Assembly (NCBI GenBank): GCA_937998635.1
Contig: CALLDA010000142.1
Coordinates: 1 to 12,155, forward strand
DNA length: 12,155 bases
From: an uncultured Pseudomonadales bacterium
GTDB taxonomy: Bacteria > Pseudomonadota > Gammaproteobacteria > Pseudomonadales > Porticoccaceae
Direction of reading: 5' to 3'
In this document: piece by piece, positions 1-6,385 of the stretch
Numbering within the stretch: the stretch's first letter is position 1
Layout of the letters: every line of letters starts with the position of its first letter
The notes under the pieces: model-generated
Database searches by the model: none
Seen by the model: only the letters and a program-made list of their open reading frames with translations
Told to the model about the DNA's origin: nothing
Position numbers and translations under genes: made by a program

Positions 1-140
1 CAGGCGTTAACATCTGTGCTGCGGTGGCGAATAGTTTGTCTTAGATTTTTAGTATCGGTATTTTTATTATCCGAATATGTAGCCGGGGCTTGTTCCAGGC
101 TTTCACCTTCGGGCTTCTGGCTCTCACCCTGCTCGCTCAC
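1..140 (-). CDS. recJ: Probable N-terminus of single-strand exonuclease RecJ (partial, runs off left edge)
   Basis: A frame opens at a GTG (138-140) three bases after the thrC stop and stays open for 46 codons to the window edge, in the same frame as thrC. The segment has a polar, Glu/Gln/Ser-rich leader of about 30 residues (begins SEQGESQKPEGES) followed by LRQTIRHRSTDVNA. That last stretch resembles the start of RecJ (E. coli begins MKQQIQLRRREVDE), and recJ commonly follows thrC in the xerD-dsbC-hom-thrC neighbourhood of gammaproteobacteria. RecJ is the 5'-3' single-strand DNA exonuclease of recombination and mismatch repair. No catalytic DHH motif is visible because only the N-terminus is present. 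There is no clear Shine-Dalgarno, so translation is probably coupled to thrC termination. The identity rests on about 14 residues plus context. The N-terminal extension would be unusual for RecJ. Confidence 0.5.
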   Translation of the reverse strand, partial: MSEQGESQKPEGESLEQAPATYSDNKNTDTKNLRQTIRHRSTDVNA

Positions 141-143
141 CCG

Positions 144-1559
144 CTATGCCGAGATGTTCGCTGCTATAAATTTTTGCACAGCGGCCAGATCATTGGGCTG
201 AACAGCGAAGCGCTCCTCCTTATCAAACAGCCCAGCCATGTGCTCCGGTAAAGCCGGATTATGCGGATAACCAGCCTGACGCACAGCATCGGGAAACTTC
301 GCCGGATGGGCAGTAGCCAGGCAAATCATAGGGTTTGCGGCGTTAACACGACATGCTCGACCCGCTGCCAGGCCGATGGCTGAGTGGGGATCGAGCAAAT
401 ACTCACTGACTTCATATTCGTCTCGAATAGTTTTCAAAGTTTGTTCGTCATCGACCCGGTAGCTGGCAAACAGTCCTCGGGCATTGTCCAGCGCGGCTTT
501 ATCCAGCTCGAACTTTCCGGTGCTACTGAATGTATCCATCAAGTGCTGAATTGACTCGCCATCGCGCTGGTATAGATCAAATAAAAGGCGCTCGAAATTA
601 CTGGATACCATAATATCCATACTCGGCGACAAACTATGTATTAAGTCTTTTTTACTGTGATCATTACCGCTGATACAGCGATGCAAAATATCATTGGCGT
701 TGGTCGCAATCACCAGGCGCTCAATGGGCAGGCCCATTTTCTTAGCGAGATAGCCTGCAAAAATATCACCGAAGTTTCCGGTCGGTACCGAAAACGACAC
801 TGGGCGTTGAGGCGCACCGACGGACAAAGCGGCCCAAAAATAATAGACAATCTGAGCCATGATACGAGCCCAGTTGATGGAATTCACCGCCACCAACTGA
901 CGGCCTTCGGGCAAAAACGATTGATCGCCAAAGCTGGCTTTGACCATATTCTGGCAATCGTCGAAATTGCCTTCGACAGCGATATTGTGAATATTACTAC
1001 CCACCACGGTGGTCATCTGTCGGCGTTGCACCTCAGACACTCGCTGATGGGGATGAAGAATAAAAATATCAATATTCTTGCAGCGACGGCAACCTTCAAT
1101 GGCCGCAGAACCGGTATCGCCCGATGTCGCCCCCATAATGACGACCTTCTGCTGGCGCTGCTCTAACAAATAATCGAGCCAATGACCGAGAACTTGCAGG
1201 GCGAAATCCTTAAAGGCCAGAGTCGGGCCATGAAATAACTCCAGCACCCATTCGTTATGTCCGCTCTGCACCAGCGGCGCAATGGCCCGATGCCTGAAGT
1301 CGCTATAAGCCGCCGAGATAATTTTCTTCAAGGCAGCTGCAGGAATATCTCCCTCGACAAAAGGTGACATGACCTGAAATGCCAGCTCCTCATAAGACAG
1401 ACCCCGCCAGGAGGCTATCTCGTCGGCACTAAAGCTGGGGATATTTTCAGGAACGAACAGACCACCATCGGGCGCTAGCCCGGTGAGAACCGCGTCGGCA
1501 AATGATTGTGGAGCGCAGGCTCCTCGGGTGCTTATATATTTCACGGGGCTCTGTATCAC
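144..1559 (-). CDS. thrC: Threonine synthase
   Basis: This PLP enzyme converts O-phosphohomoserine to threonine in the cytoplasm, the last step of threonine synthesis. The protein is 471 aa, close to the 469 aa I recall for Pseudomonas ThrC, and looks full length. Visible hallmarks are the N-terminal KYISTRG segment (7-13), the PLP-lysine motif LAFKDFALQ with K117, the phosphate/substrate loop ATSGDTGSAAIEG (144-156), VNSINWARI (225-233) and the PLP-phosphate loop PTGNFGD (259-265). It lies 97 bases downstream of hom on the same strand, so the two are probably co-expressed; thrB is elsewhere. The start is ambiguous: GTG at 1559 and GTG at 1544 lie in two copies of a 15-base tandem duplication, and neither has a good Shine-Dalgarno. 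The nearest GGAG is 14 bases before 1559. The 1544 start gives a protein beginning MKYISTRG, which matches Pseudomonas ThrC better. Confidence 0.97.
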   Translation of the reverse strand: MIQSPVKYISTRGACAPQSFADAVLTGLAPDGGLFVPENIPSFSADEIASWRGLSYEELAFQVMSPFVEGDIPAAALKKIISAAYSDFRHRAIAPLVQSGHNEWVLELFHGPTLAFKDFALQVLGHWLDYLLEQRQQKVVIMGATSGDTGSAAIEGCRRCKNIDIFILHPHQRVSEVQRRQMTTVVGSNIHNIAVEGNFDDCQNMVKASFGDQSFLPEGRQLVAVNSINWARIMAQIVYYFWAALSVGAPQRPVSFSVPTGNFGDIFAGYLAKKMGLPIERLVIATNANDILHRCISGNDHSKKDLIHSLSPSMDIMVSSNFERLLFDLYQRDGESIQHLMDTFSSTGKFELDKAALDNARGLFASYRVDDEQTLKTIRDEYEVSEYLLDPHSAIGLAAGRACRVNAANPMICLATAHPAKFPDAVRQAGYPHNPALPEHMAGLFDKEERFAVQPNDLAAVQKFIAANISA

Positions 1560-1570
1560 GGGGCTTTGTA
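1541..1570 (-). repeat. 15-bp in-frame tandem duplication containing both candidate thrC start codons
   Basis: On the coding strand TACAAAGCCCCGTGA is followed directly by TACAGAGCCCCGTGA, 14 of 15 identical. Each copy carries a GTG in the thrC frame (starts 1559 and 1544). Because the unit is five codons long, the duplication adds five residues (M/V-I-Q-S-P) to the N-terminus without shifting frame. Confidence 0.85.
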
Positions 1571-1615
1571 CTGCTCCAACCAGGTTTAAAGGTGATTTAA
1601 ATAGAATGTGCGGTA

Positions 1616-1646
1616 ATTAAAGATCTTGTACAAAAAGCTTAGTCAA
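1616..1646 (-). promoter_or_regulatory. Possible sigma-70 promoter upstream of thrC
   Basis: In the hom-thrC gap the minus strand shows TTGACT (1646-1641), 19 bases, then TTTAAT (1621-1616); each hexamer is 5 of 6 to consensus. The 19-base spacer is longer than ideal and hom lies close upstream, so this may at most supplement read-through from hom. Confidence 0.22.
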
Positions 1647-1664
1647 ACGGGCTTAGCTAAAGGG
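1637..1664 (+). repeat. 14-bp imperfect tandem duplication spanning the hom stop codon
   Basis: Two adjacent 14-base units, GCTTAGTCAAACGG (1637-1650) and GCTTAGCTAAAGGG (1651-1664), match at 11 of 14 positions. The hom stop codon (1657-1659) is inside the second unit. A weaker third unit, TCTTGTACAAAAA (1624-1636), may precede them. Only two units are clear, so chance similarity is possible. Confidence 0.5.
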
Positions 1665-2955
1665 CTTCTACCCGGATAGAAACCAACGCACCTGCAACCG
1701 TATCAAGCTGCTCAATCTCGCTTATCGCAGTTCGCAAGTTAAGCTCGCTGCTCAGGTTGGTCAACATAATTAATGGTACGTGATCCTGCCCCGCCTCCGG
1801 CTGCTTCTGAATAATCGCTTCAATACTGATGCCATGACTGCTCATGATTTGTGCTATCGACGATAGCACGCCCGGCTTATCCAATACCGAGGCACGTAAA
1901 TAACAGGCGGTTTCAACTTCAGATATATCCAACACGGGTAAATCAATGATGGCACTCTCGGCCACACCTAAATGCGCCACACGCTGATCCCCTGTGGCAT
2001 CAATATGCCTGGCCACATCAATAATATCCGCCACCACTGCTGAGGCTGTTGGCCCGGCACCAGCACCGGCACCGTAATATAAAGTTGGCCCTACGGCGTC
2101 GCCCTGAACCATGACCGCGTTCATCACCCCATCCACCTGGGCGATCAGGCGGTTTTCAGGCACCAGGGTAGGATGTACTCGCAGCTCCACCCCATGTTCC
2201 CGTCGCCGAGCTATGCCCAGATGTTTAATTCGATAGCCAAGCTCCTCAGCATAAGTCACGTCAGCGGGTTCAATATTGCCTATACCTTCGGTATAAACCG
2301 CGTCAAAACGCAGGGGCATGCCAAATGCCAGGGCCGCAAGGATCACCAGCTTGTGCGCAGCGTCGATGCCCTCGACATCAAAGGTCGGATCGGCTTCGGC
2401 ATAACCAAGCGCCTGCGCCTCTGCTAATACGTCGGTAAAAACCCGGCCTTTGTCGCGCATTTCAGTAAGAATAAAGTTGCCGGTACCATTGATAATCCCG
2501 GCCAACCATTCGATTCGATTAGCCGCGAGACCTTCTCGCAGACTTTTAATAATGGGGATGCCACCAGCGACCGCAGCCTCATAGACAACTTGCACACCCT
2601 GGGCGCTAGCGGCGGCAAAAATTTCATTGCCGTGTTCAGCGATTAAAGCCTTATTAGCAGTGACGACGTGCTTACCCATGGCGATGGCTTTTAGCACTAA
2701 CTCTTTGGCAATCGTTGTACCGCCGATCAACTCGACAATGATATCAACATCGCTATCGACAACCGCTAATACATCTCTTTCGACAGCGGTATCACCCAAA
2801 GCACAAGCGGGATTATCACGCCGTGCACCTACAACTGTTATCTGTATATCCCGATTGGCATGGGCATTAATGGTATTTCGATTACTGGACAGCAGGTTAA
2901 AGGTGCCCGCCCCGACAGTGCCCAGGCCGCAGAGACCTATTTTTACAGCCTTCAA
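1657..2955 (-). CDS. hom: Homoserine dehydrogenase (monofunctional, with ACT domain)
   Basis: The enzyme reduces L-aspartate 4-semialdehyde to L-homoserine with NAD(P)H, at the branch point to threonine and methionine. From the chosen start it is 432 aa, about the family size (434 in Pseudomonas). Seen in the sequence are the Rossmann motif GLGTVG (10-15), VTANKALIAEHG with K102, the catalytic-domain signatures GIINGTGNFILTEM (153-166) and YAEADPTFDVEGIDAAHK (185-202), and a C-terminal ACT domain (about 348-432, with LDKPGVLSSIA). That domain makes feedback inhibition by threonine likely by family knowledge. I chose the TTG at 2955 because GAGG lies 6 bases upstream and the protein then begins MKAVKIGLCGLG. 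The upstream ATG at 3003 would add 16 residues unlike the family. No aspartate kinase domain is fused. Confidence 0.96.
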   Translation of the reverse strand: MKAVKIGLCGLGTVGAGTFNLLSSNRNTINAHANRDIQITVVGARRDNPACALGDTAVERDVLAVVDSDVDIIVELIGGTTIAKELVLKAIAMGKHVVTANKALIAEHGNEIFAAASAQGVQVVYEAAVAGGIPIIKSLREGLAANRIEWLAGIINGTGNFILTEMRDKGRVFTDVLAEAQALGYAEADPTFDVEGIDAAHKLVILAALAFGMPLRFDAVYTEGIGNIEPADVTYAEELGYRIKHLGIARRREHGVELRVHPTLVPENRLIAQVDGVMNAVMVQGDAVGPTLYYGAGAGAGPTASAVVADIIDVARHIDATGDQRVAHLGVAESAIIDLPVLDISEVETACYLRASVLDKPGVLSSIAQIMSSHGISIEAIIQKQPEAGQDHVPLIMLTNLSSELNLRTAISEIEQLDTVAGALVSIRVEAL

Positions 2956-2987
2956 TTGTGCCTCACAGAGATAAAAATAAGTCGGCC

Positions 2988-3016
2988 ACCTTAATCGCGG
3001 CAATAGTGTCTGTCAA
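2988..3016 (-). promoter_or_regulatory. Probable sigma-70 promoter for hom-thrC
   Basis: The minus strand carries a perfect TTGACA (3016-3011), a 17-base spacer and TAAGGT (2993-2988), which keeps the T1, A2 and T6 most conserved in -10 boxes. Transcription would start near 2981, giving a leader of about 26 bases before the hom TTG codon and its GAGG. Confidence 0.42.
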
Positions 3017-3050
3017 TCTGGCTCTATTCAATTGGCCCCTGACAAAGTTG

Positions 3051-3088
3051 ACTCAGGCGAGTCTAACGAAGAGCTTATTCACCTGAGT
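3051..3088 (-). other. Inverted repeat (10-bp arms) between dsbC and hom
   Basis: ACTCAGGCGA (3051-3060) and TCACCTGAGT (3079-3088) are complementary at nine positions, with one pair that is G-U in the minus-strand RNA, around an 18-base loop. No U-tract follows, so it is not a classic intrinsic terminator. An alternative small hairpin, GACTC-AGGC-GAGTC, overlaps at 3050-3063. It could be a dsbC 3'-end stabiliser or an operator upstream of the hom promoter. Confidence 0.5.
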
Positions 3089-3122
3089 GACATTCTTTAC
3101 CAGCCCAATCTAAAAGCTCGTG

Positions 3123-3893
3123 CTATTCAACGCCAAGAAGCCGCGCCAAATCTGCTGCGGGTCGATATCCGGGCAGTAAAACGCCATCGGCAAGCAAAAT
3201 TGCGGGGGTACCATTTACGCCCATCACTTGACCCAGTTGATATTGGGCAGCCACAGGATTGCCGGCACATTGACTAGCCTCTACCTGGCCACCATTCTTT
3301 AACTCGGTCAAGGTTTCTCCGGGCGTATCAGAACACCAGGCAGAAACAAGTTTGTCGTAGGAGGGAGAACCAACACCGGCTCTTGGAAACGCCAGGTAGC
3401 GCACTTCGATGCCTCGGCTATTGAGGTCAGGTACTTCTCTATGGAGTTTGCGACAATAACCGCAATCAACATCGGTAAACACGTTAATAACACTCTTAGC
3501 CGGTCCCGCCGCTGGGAAGACAATCATATCTTTGACATTAAGCTCCGCCAGTAGCTGCTTGCGTGTACCCACCATAGCTTGCTCGCGAAGGTTCACAAAT
3601 CGGCCAGCCTTGATTTGGTACATATCCCCGTCAAAAAAATACTCGCCATTTTTAGCGACGTAAAGCACCGGCCCGCCGATTACCTGAACCTCATAAATGT
3701 CGTTAATTGGGCTGGGGCTTACTGCCCCGTATTGAAGATCTGGACGAGCTGTTTTTAGCATAGCGATAATAGTTTCACTAACACCCTCATCGACACTGCC
3801 AGTTTGCTCGGATTCTGCATGCACCATAGCGCCGGTGCCAAATAAAACCAGGCCCGCTAGCATCAAAACATTCAAAACGTACTTTTTATACAT
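3123..3893 (-). CDS. dsbC: Periplasmic disulfide isomerase DsbC-type thioredoxin-fold protein
   Basis: DsbC shuffles wrong disulfides in secreted proteins and is kept reduced by DsbD. Numbering from ATG 3893, the sequence shows a Sec signal peptide (YKKY, a hydrophobic stretch to about 22, likely cleavage after VHA at 26), and an N-terminal dimerisation domain to about 115. The thioredoxin fold has active site CGYC (144-147), a second cysteine pair (187 and 209) as in E. coli DsbC, and the cis-proline motif NGTP (227-230). Two ATGs compete, 3899 and 3893 (ATGGCTATG). An AAGAG lies 6 bases before the second but touches the first, so I chose 3893; the other choice adds only Met-Ala. The protein is 256 aa, slightly longer than E. 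coli DsbC (236). It sits between xerD and hom, as in pseudomonads. Confidence 0.94.
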   Translation of the reverse strand: MYKKYVLNVLMLAGLVLFGTGAMVHAESEQTGSVDEGVSETIIAMLKTARPDLQYGAVSPSPINDIYEVQVIGGPVLYVAKNGEYFFDGDMYQIKAGRFVNLREQAMVGTRKQLLAELNVKDMIVFPAAGPAKSVINVFTDVDCGYCRKLHREVPDLNSRGIEVRYLAFPRAGVGSPSYDKLVSAWCSDTPGETLTELKNGGQVEASQCAGNPVAAQYQLGQVMGVNGTPAILLADGVLLPGYRPAADLARLLGVE

Positions 3894-3906
3894 AGCCATC
3901 TCTTAA

Positions 3907-3934
3907 TTTATAAACTGTCGGGTTTGAGTGTAAA
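3907..3934 (-). promoter_or_regulatory. Candidate sigma-70 promoter for dsbC
   Basis: The minus strand reads TTTACA (3934-3929), 16 bases, TATAAA (3912-3907); both boxes are 5 of 6 to consensus. The expected start of transcription, 6 to 8 bases further on, falls at about 3899-3901, right at the first dsbC ATG, which would make the mRNA nearly leaderless. Confidence 0.4.
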
Positions 3935-3982
3935 GCATCGCTTCCGTTCCCTGCAAAAAACTTGTCCTCAACCCAGGAATAA

Positions 3983-4906
3983 CTAACCGCGGGGATGATG
4001 CTCGGTGTGTAAAGCCTTCATCCTACTACGGGCAACATGGGTGTAAATTTGTGTAGTAGACAAATCACTGTGTCCCAACAGTAGCTGTACCACTCTCAGG
4101 TCAGCACCATGGTTAAGTAAGTGTGTTGCAAAAGCATGACGCAACACGTGGGGTGACAATGGCTTATTGATACCCGCCACACTCGCCCAATGTTTGATTC
4201 GATGCCAGAATGTTTGCCGGGTCATCTGCTGGCCTCGGCTACTGGGGAATAACACTTCATTCTGCCTGCCTGCAAGTAACTCCGGCCGTGCGTGTTGATG
4301 GTAATTAAGTAGCCAGTCAATCGCCTCTTCACCCATCGGCACCAGGCGTTCTTTGTCGCCTTTACCGATCACCCGCACCACCCCCTGACGCAGGTTCACC
4401 TGGGACAAGCTCAAACTAATCAGTTCTGATACCCGTAGGCCAGTAGCATACAGCAGCTCAATCATGGCTTTATCTCGCAGACCGATAGCGGTATTTATCT
4501 CCGGCGCAGCGAGCAGCCGCTCGATATCATCTTCGCTGAGACTTTTAGGTAAGGGGCGACCCAGCTTTGGACTTTCAATCAATGCTGCTGGATTGCTAGA
4601 AATTTTATTTTCCCGAAGACAATAATTGAAAAACCCTCGCAAGCACGACAGGGCTCTGGCAATAGACCGAGGACTGGCAGCCTGTTCAAAACGAGATGCG
4701 AAGTAAGCTTGCAGAGAGGCTTCGTCAGCAAAGAGTAAACTCTGGCCCTGAGCCTGCAACCAATGGCTACAGGCTTTCAAATCCCGACGATAGGACGCCA
4801 GGGTATTTTCGCTAAGCCCGCGTTCCAGCCACAGGGCATCCAGGTATTGACCAATCAGTGTCAGTTCCGGGTCGGGCTTTAATGATACTTCTGCATCCTG
4901 AGCCAT
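3983..4906 (-). CDS. xerD: Tyrosine site-specific recombinase XerD
   Basis: XerD works with XerC at the dif site to resolve chromosome dimers at cell division, activated by FtsK. The 307-aa protein has the N-terminal SAM-like core-binding domain (about 13-100, with LSENTLASYRRDL) and the catalytic domain. All six active-site residues are present: R158 (ATGLRVSEL), K182 (GKGDKER), H253 and R256 (HVLRHAFATHLL), H279 (LLGHSDLSTT) and nucleophile Y288 (IYTHV). They line up with E. coli XerD R148, K172, H244, R247, H270 and Y279 with an offset of 9 to 10 residues. The neighbours (dsbC, hom, thrC) are the usual ones for chromosomal XerD, so I do not read it as a phage or integron integrase. No Shine-Dalgarno is clear before the ATG. 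It is separated from rplS by 222 bases and a terminator. Confidence 0.96.
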   Translation of the reverse strand: MAQDAEVSLKPDPELTLIGQYLDALWLERGLSENTLASYRRDLKACSHWLQAQGQSLLFADEASLQAYFASRFEQAASPRSIARALSCLRGFFNYCLRENKISSNPAALIESPKLGRPLPKSLSEDDIERLLAAPEINTAIGLRDKAMIELLYATGLRVSELISLSLSQVNLRQGVVRVIGKGDKERLVPMGEEAIDWLLNYHQHARPELLAGRQNEVLFPSSRGQQMTRQTFWHRIKHWASVAGINKPLSPHVLRHAFATHLLNHGADLRVVQLLLGHSDLSTTQIYTHVARSRMKALHTEHHPRG

Positions 4907-4934
4907 ATCACAATATCTAACTAACGAAGATCAA

Positions 4935-4959
4935 CCTCAGTCGGTATTGACCAGTGAGG
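4935..4959. other. Imperfect dyad in the xerD leader
   Basis: CCTCA (4935-4939) and TGAGG (4955-4959) flank an inner GGT/ACC pair around ATTG, giving an interrupted palindrome about 30 to 50 bases upstream of the xerD start. It might form a weak hairpin in the 5' leader or be an operator; nothing else supports a function. Confidence 0.3.
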
Positions 4960-5006
4960 CTCACAATAGGTCTTAGTGTAACTCGTTTGGCTACCTTGCC
5001 CTGATA

Positions 5007-5036
5007 GCTATAACTTCGGATACGAAGCCCGGTCAA
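5007..5036 (-). promoter_or_regulatory. Possible xerD promoter with a dyad between its boxes
   Basis: On the minus strand TTGACC (5036-5031) is followed after 18 bases by TATAGC (5012-5007). The spacer contains the perfect short palindrome CTTCG-GATA-CGAAG (5014-5027). The candidate start would leave a leader of about 95 bases before xerD. The -10 box lacks the conserved final T, so this is tentative. Confidence 0.3.
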
Positions 5037-5060
5037 ATTCACTGATCGCAAATTTCTAGC

Positions 5061-5086
5061 AGAAAAAAAGCGGCTTACGCCGCTTT
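5061..5086 (-). terminator. Intrinsic terminator of the rpsP-rimM-trmD-rplS operon
   Basis: The perfect 8-bp stem AAAGCGGC/GCCGCTTT with loop TTAC (5067-5086) is followed, in the minus-strand transcript, by an uninterrupted U-run (the A-run at 5063-5069). It begins about 40 bases after the rplS stop codon. The other strand has only a short, broken T-run, so it mainly acts on rplS transcripts. Confidence 0.9.
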
Positions 5087-5128
5087 CTTTAACTTCGTTG
5101 CCTCTAGTACATCGAACAGGTAAGGGTA

Positions 5129-5479
5129 TTAAAGTTTTTCCTTAATACGTGCTGCGCGACCAGAGAGTTCGCGCAAATAGTACAGTTTCGCCTGTCGAAC
5201 ATCACCTCGGCGTTTCACTGTAATACTTTCAACCAAAGGACTATAGGTCTGGAAGGTTCGCTCGACACCGATACCGCTCGAAATTTTACGTACCGTGAAC
5301 GCTGAATTGACACCGCGACTGCGTATACTCAGCACTACACCTTCAAAGGCCTGAAGACGTTCACGATCGCCCTCTTTGACCCTAACCTGAACAACCACAG
5401 TATCACCCGGGCTGAACGCAGGAATTTCTTTACCCATCTGCTCAGCTTCTAGCTCAGCAATAATATTGTTCTTACTCAT
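5129..5479 (-). CDS. rplS: 50S ribosomal protein L19
   Basis: L19 is a large-subunit protein located at the 30S-50S interface, where it contributes to an inter-subunit bridge. The 116-aa sequence is nearly the E. coli size (115) and shows the family pattern throughout: FSPGDTVVVQVRVKEGDRERLQAFEGVV (22-49), the RSRG turn, FTVRKISSGIGVERTF (61-76) and a basic C-terminus (VKRRGDVRQAKLYYLRE). The ATG at 5479 is preceded by AGGAG at 6 bases, the strongest Shine-Dalgarno in this operon. That fits the family knowledge that the ribosomal proteins are made in excess over RimM and TrmD from the same message. It is the last gene of the operon, before the terminator at 5061-5086. Confidence 0.98.
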   Translation of the reverse strand: MSKNNIIAELEAEQMGKEIPAFSPGDTVVVQVRVKEGDRERLQAFEGVVLSIRSRGVNSAFTVRKISSGIGVERTFQTYSPLVESITVKRRGDVRQAKLYYLRELSGRAARIKEKL

Positions 5480-5518
5480 GACCTGCTCCTGGTAGGTTCT
5501 GTGGCCGATTACGCGACC

Positions 5519-5578
5519 GATTTGCTAATGTTAGTTTGCTAATATTCATTTCTGATAATTAAAGTCTGATAATTAAGG
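5519..5578 (-). repeat. Four degenerate 14-nt repeat units in the trmD-rplS spacer
   Basis: Plus-strand units are GATTTGCTAATGTT (5519-5532), AGTTTGCTAATATT (5533-5546), TTTCTGATAATTAA (5549-5562) and AGTCTGATAATTAA (5563-5576), with two extra bases between the second and third. The string T-C/T-T-G-A/C-TAAT is kept in all four units. The last unit covers the trmD stop codon (5573-5575). Unit four matches unit five of the rimM-trmD array at 10 of 14 positions, so the two arrays look like one family. Confidence 0.75.
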
Positions 5579-6367
5579 CTTATCACTTCCGTAATCACTC
5601 GGATCTTCTTTGCCAGCGCATATTTCTAATAGCAACTCACTTTGTTCCTCATTCGTCGACAAAGCAGCAATTAATTCTGGTCTGCGCTCCAATGTGCGCT
5701 GCAAAGATTGCTTTAAGCGCCATCGGCGTATCTTCTCGTGGTTGCCGGATAACAGCACTTCCGGCACCCGCTGACCCTGATAATCTTCTGGCCTGGTGTA
5801 ATGAGGACAATCCAGCAAACCCTCCGCAAATGAATCCTGAGCTGCCGATTCATCATGCCCCAAAACTCCGGGCAATTGCCGTATCAGTGCATCCATAAAC
5901 ACCATGGCCGGCAATTCGCCACCACTGACAACATAATCACCAATCGACCATTCTTCGTCGATCTCCATGGCTAGCAGACGCTCGTCTATGCCTTCGTAGC
6001 GCCCGGCGACCAAGACCAGGTTTTGTGCCTGGTCAGCAAAATCATTAACAATCTGCTGCTTGAGTACACGACCCTGGGGTGACATATATACCACTTTGGG
6101 CCCACTTATAGGACTGAGTTTATCCTCTATCTCTGCCCAATCTCTTGCTGCCGATATAGCCTGACGCAAAGGCTCTATCGTCATCACCATGCCGGGGCCA
6201 CCACCGTAAGGCCTGTCGTCGACTGTCTGGTGGCGGTCGCTGGTATAACTGCGTGGATTGTAGAAGTCGACCTCTACCACCCGATTGCTAATTGCCCTGC
6301 TGGTTACGCCATAGTCAATCATCGCGCTAAACATCTCGGGGAACAAAGTGACCACAGCCAGTTTCAC
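5573..6367 (-). CDS. trmD: tRNA (guanine-N1)-methyltransferase TrmD
   Basis: TrmD methylates G37 next to the anticodon of tRNAs reading CUN, CCN and CGG codons, using S-adenosylmethionine, and prevents +1 frameshifting. The 264-aa protein is a SPOUT-family enzyme. It shows TLFPEMF (7-13), DDRPYGGGPGM (50-60), the trefoil-knot cofactor segments VAGRYEGIDERLL (120-132) and IGDYVVSGGELPAM (142-155), the DSFAEGLLDCPHYTRPE stretch (178-194) with the presumed catalytic Asp178, and LLSGNHEKIRRWRLKQSL (205-222). The start is GTG at 6367 with GAGG 10 bases upstream, a weak arrangement. That is consistent with the low TrmD level known for this operon. A stem-loop ends only 4 bases before that GAGG, and a repeat array fills the rest of the 148-base gap to rimM. 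Confidence 0.98.
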   Translation of the reverse strand: MKLAVVTLFPEMFSAMIDYGVTSRAISNRVVEVDFYNPRSYTSDRHQTVDDRPYGGGPGMVMTIEPLRQAISAARDWAEIEDKLSPISGPKVVYMSPQGRVLKQQIVNDFADQAQNLVLVAGRYEGIDERLLAMEIDEEWSIGDYVVSGGELPAMVFMDALIRQLPGVLGHDESAAQDSFAEGLLDCPHYTRPEDYQGQRVPEVLLSGNHEKIRRWRLKQSLQRTLERRPELIAALSTNEEQSELLLEICAGKEDPSDYGSDKP

Positions 6368-6385
6368 TTTTTTGTCGCCTCGATA

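Noticed and set aside
1..143. Terminator after thrC
   Set aside because: Only a 4-bp CCAG/CTGG pairing without a U-tract is present, and the region reads as coding for the next gene.
657..1166. 169-codon open frame on the plus strand inside thrC
   Set aside because: It is fully antisense to a strongly conserved part of thrC, has no recognisable domain, and is a shadow of thrC codon usage.
2627..2974. 115-codon plus-strand open frame antisense to the hom N-terminal domain
   Set aside because: It lies entirely opposite conserved hom sequence and has no family resemblance; a shadow frame.
2956..3122. Threonine/isoleucine leader peptide or riboswitch upstream of hom
   Set aside because: No short frame rich in Thr or Ile codons and no terminator/antiterminator pair was found. 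The only tiny frame (MSLR) carries no such signal.
3983..4906. XerD as a mobile-element integrase
   Set aside because: Sequence, length and neighbours all match the chromosomal XerD locus; no attachment-site repeats or cargo genes are present.
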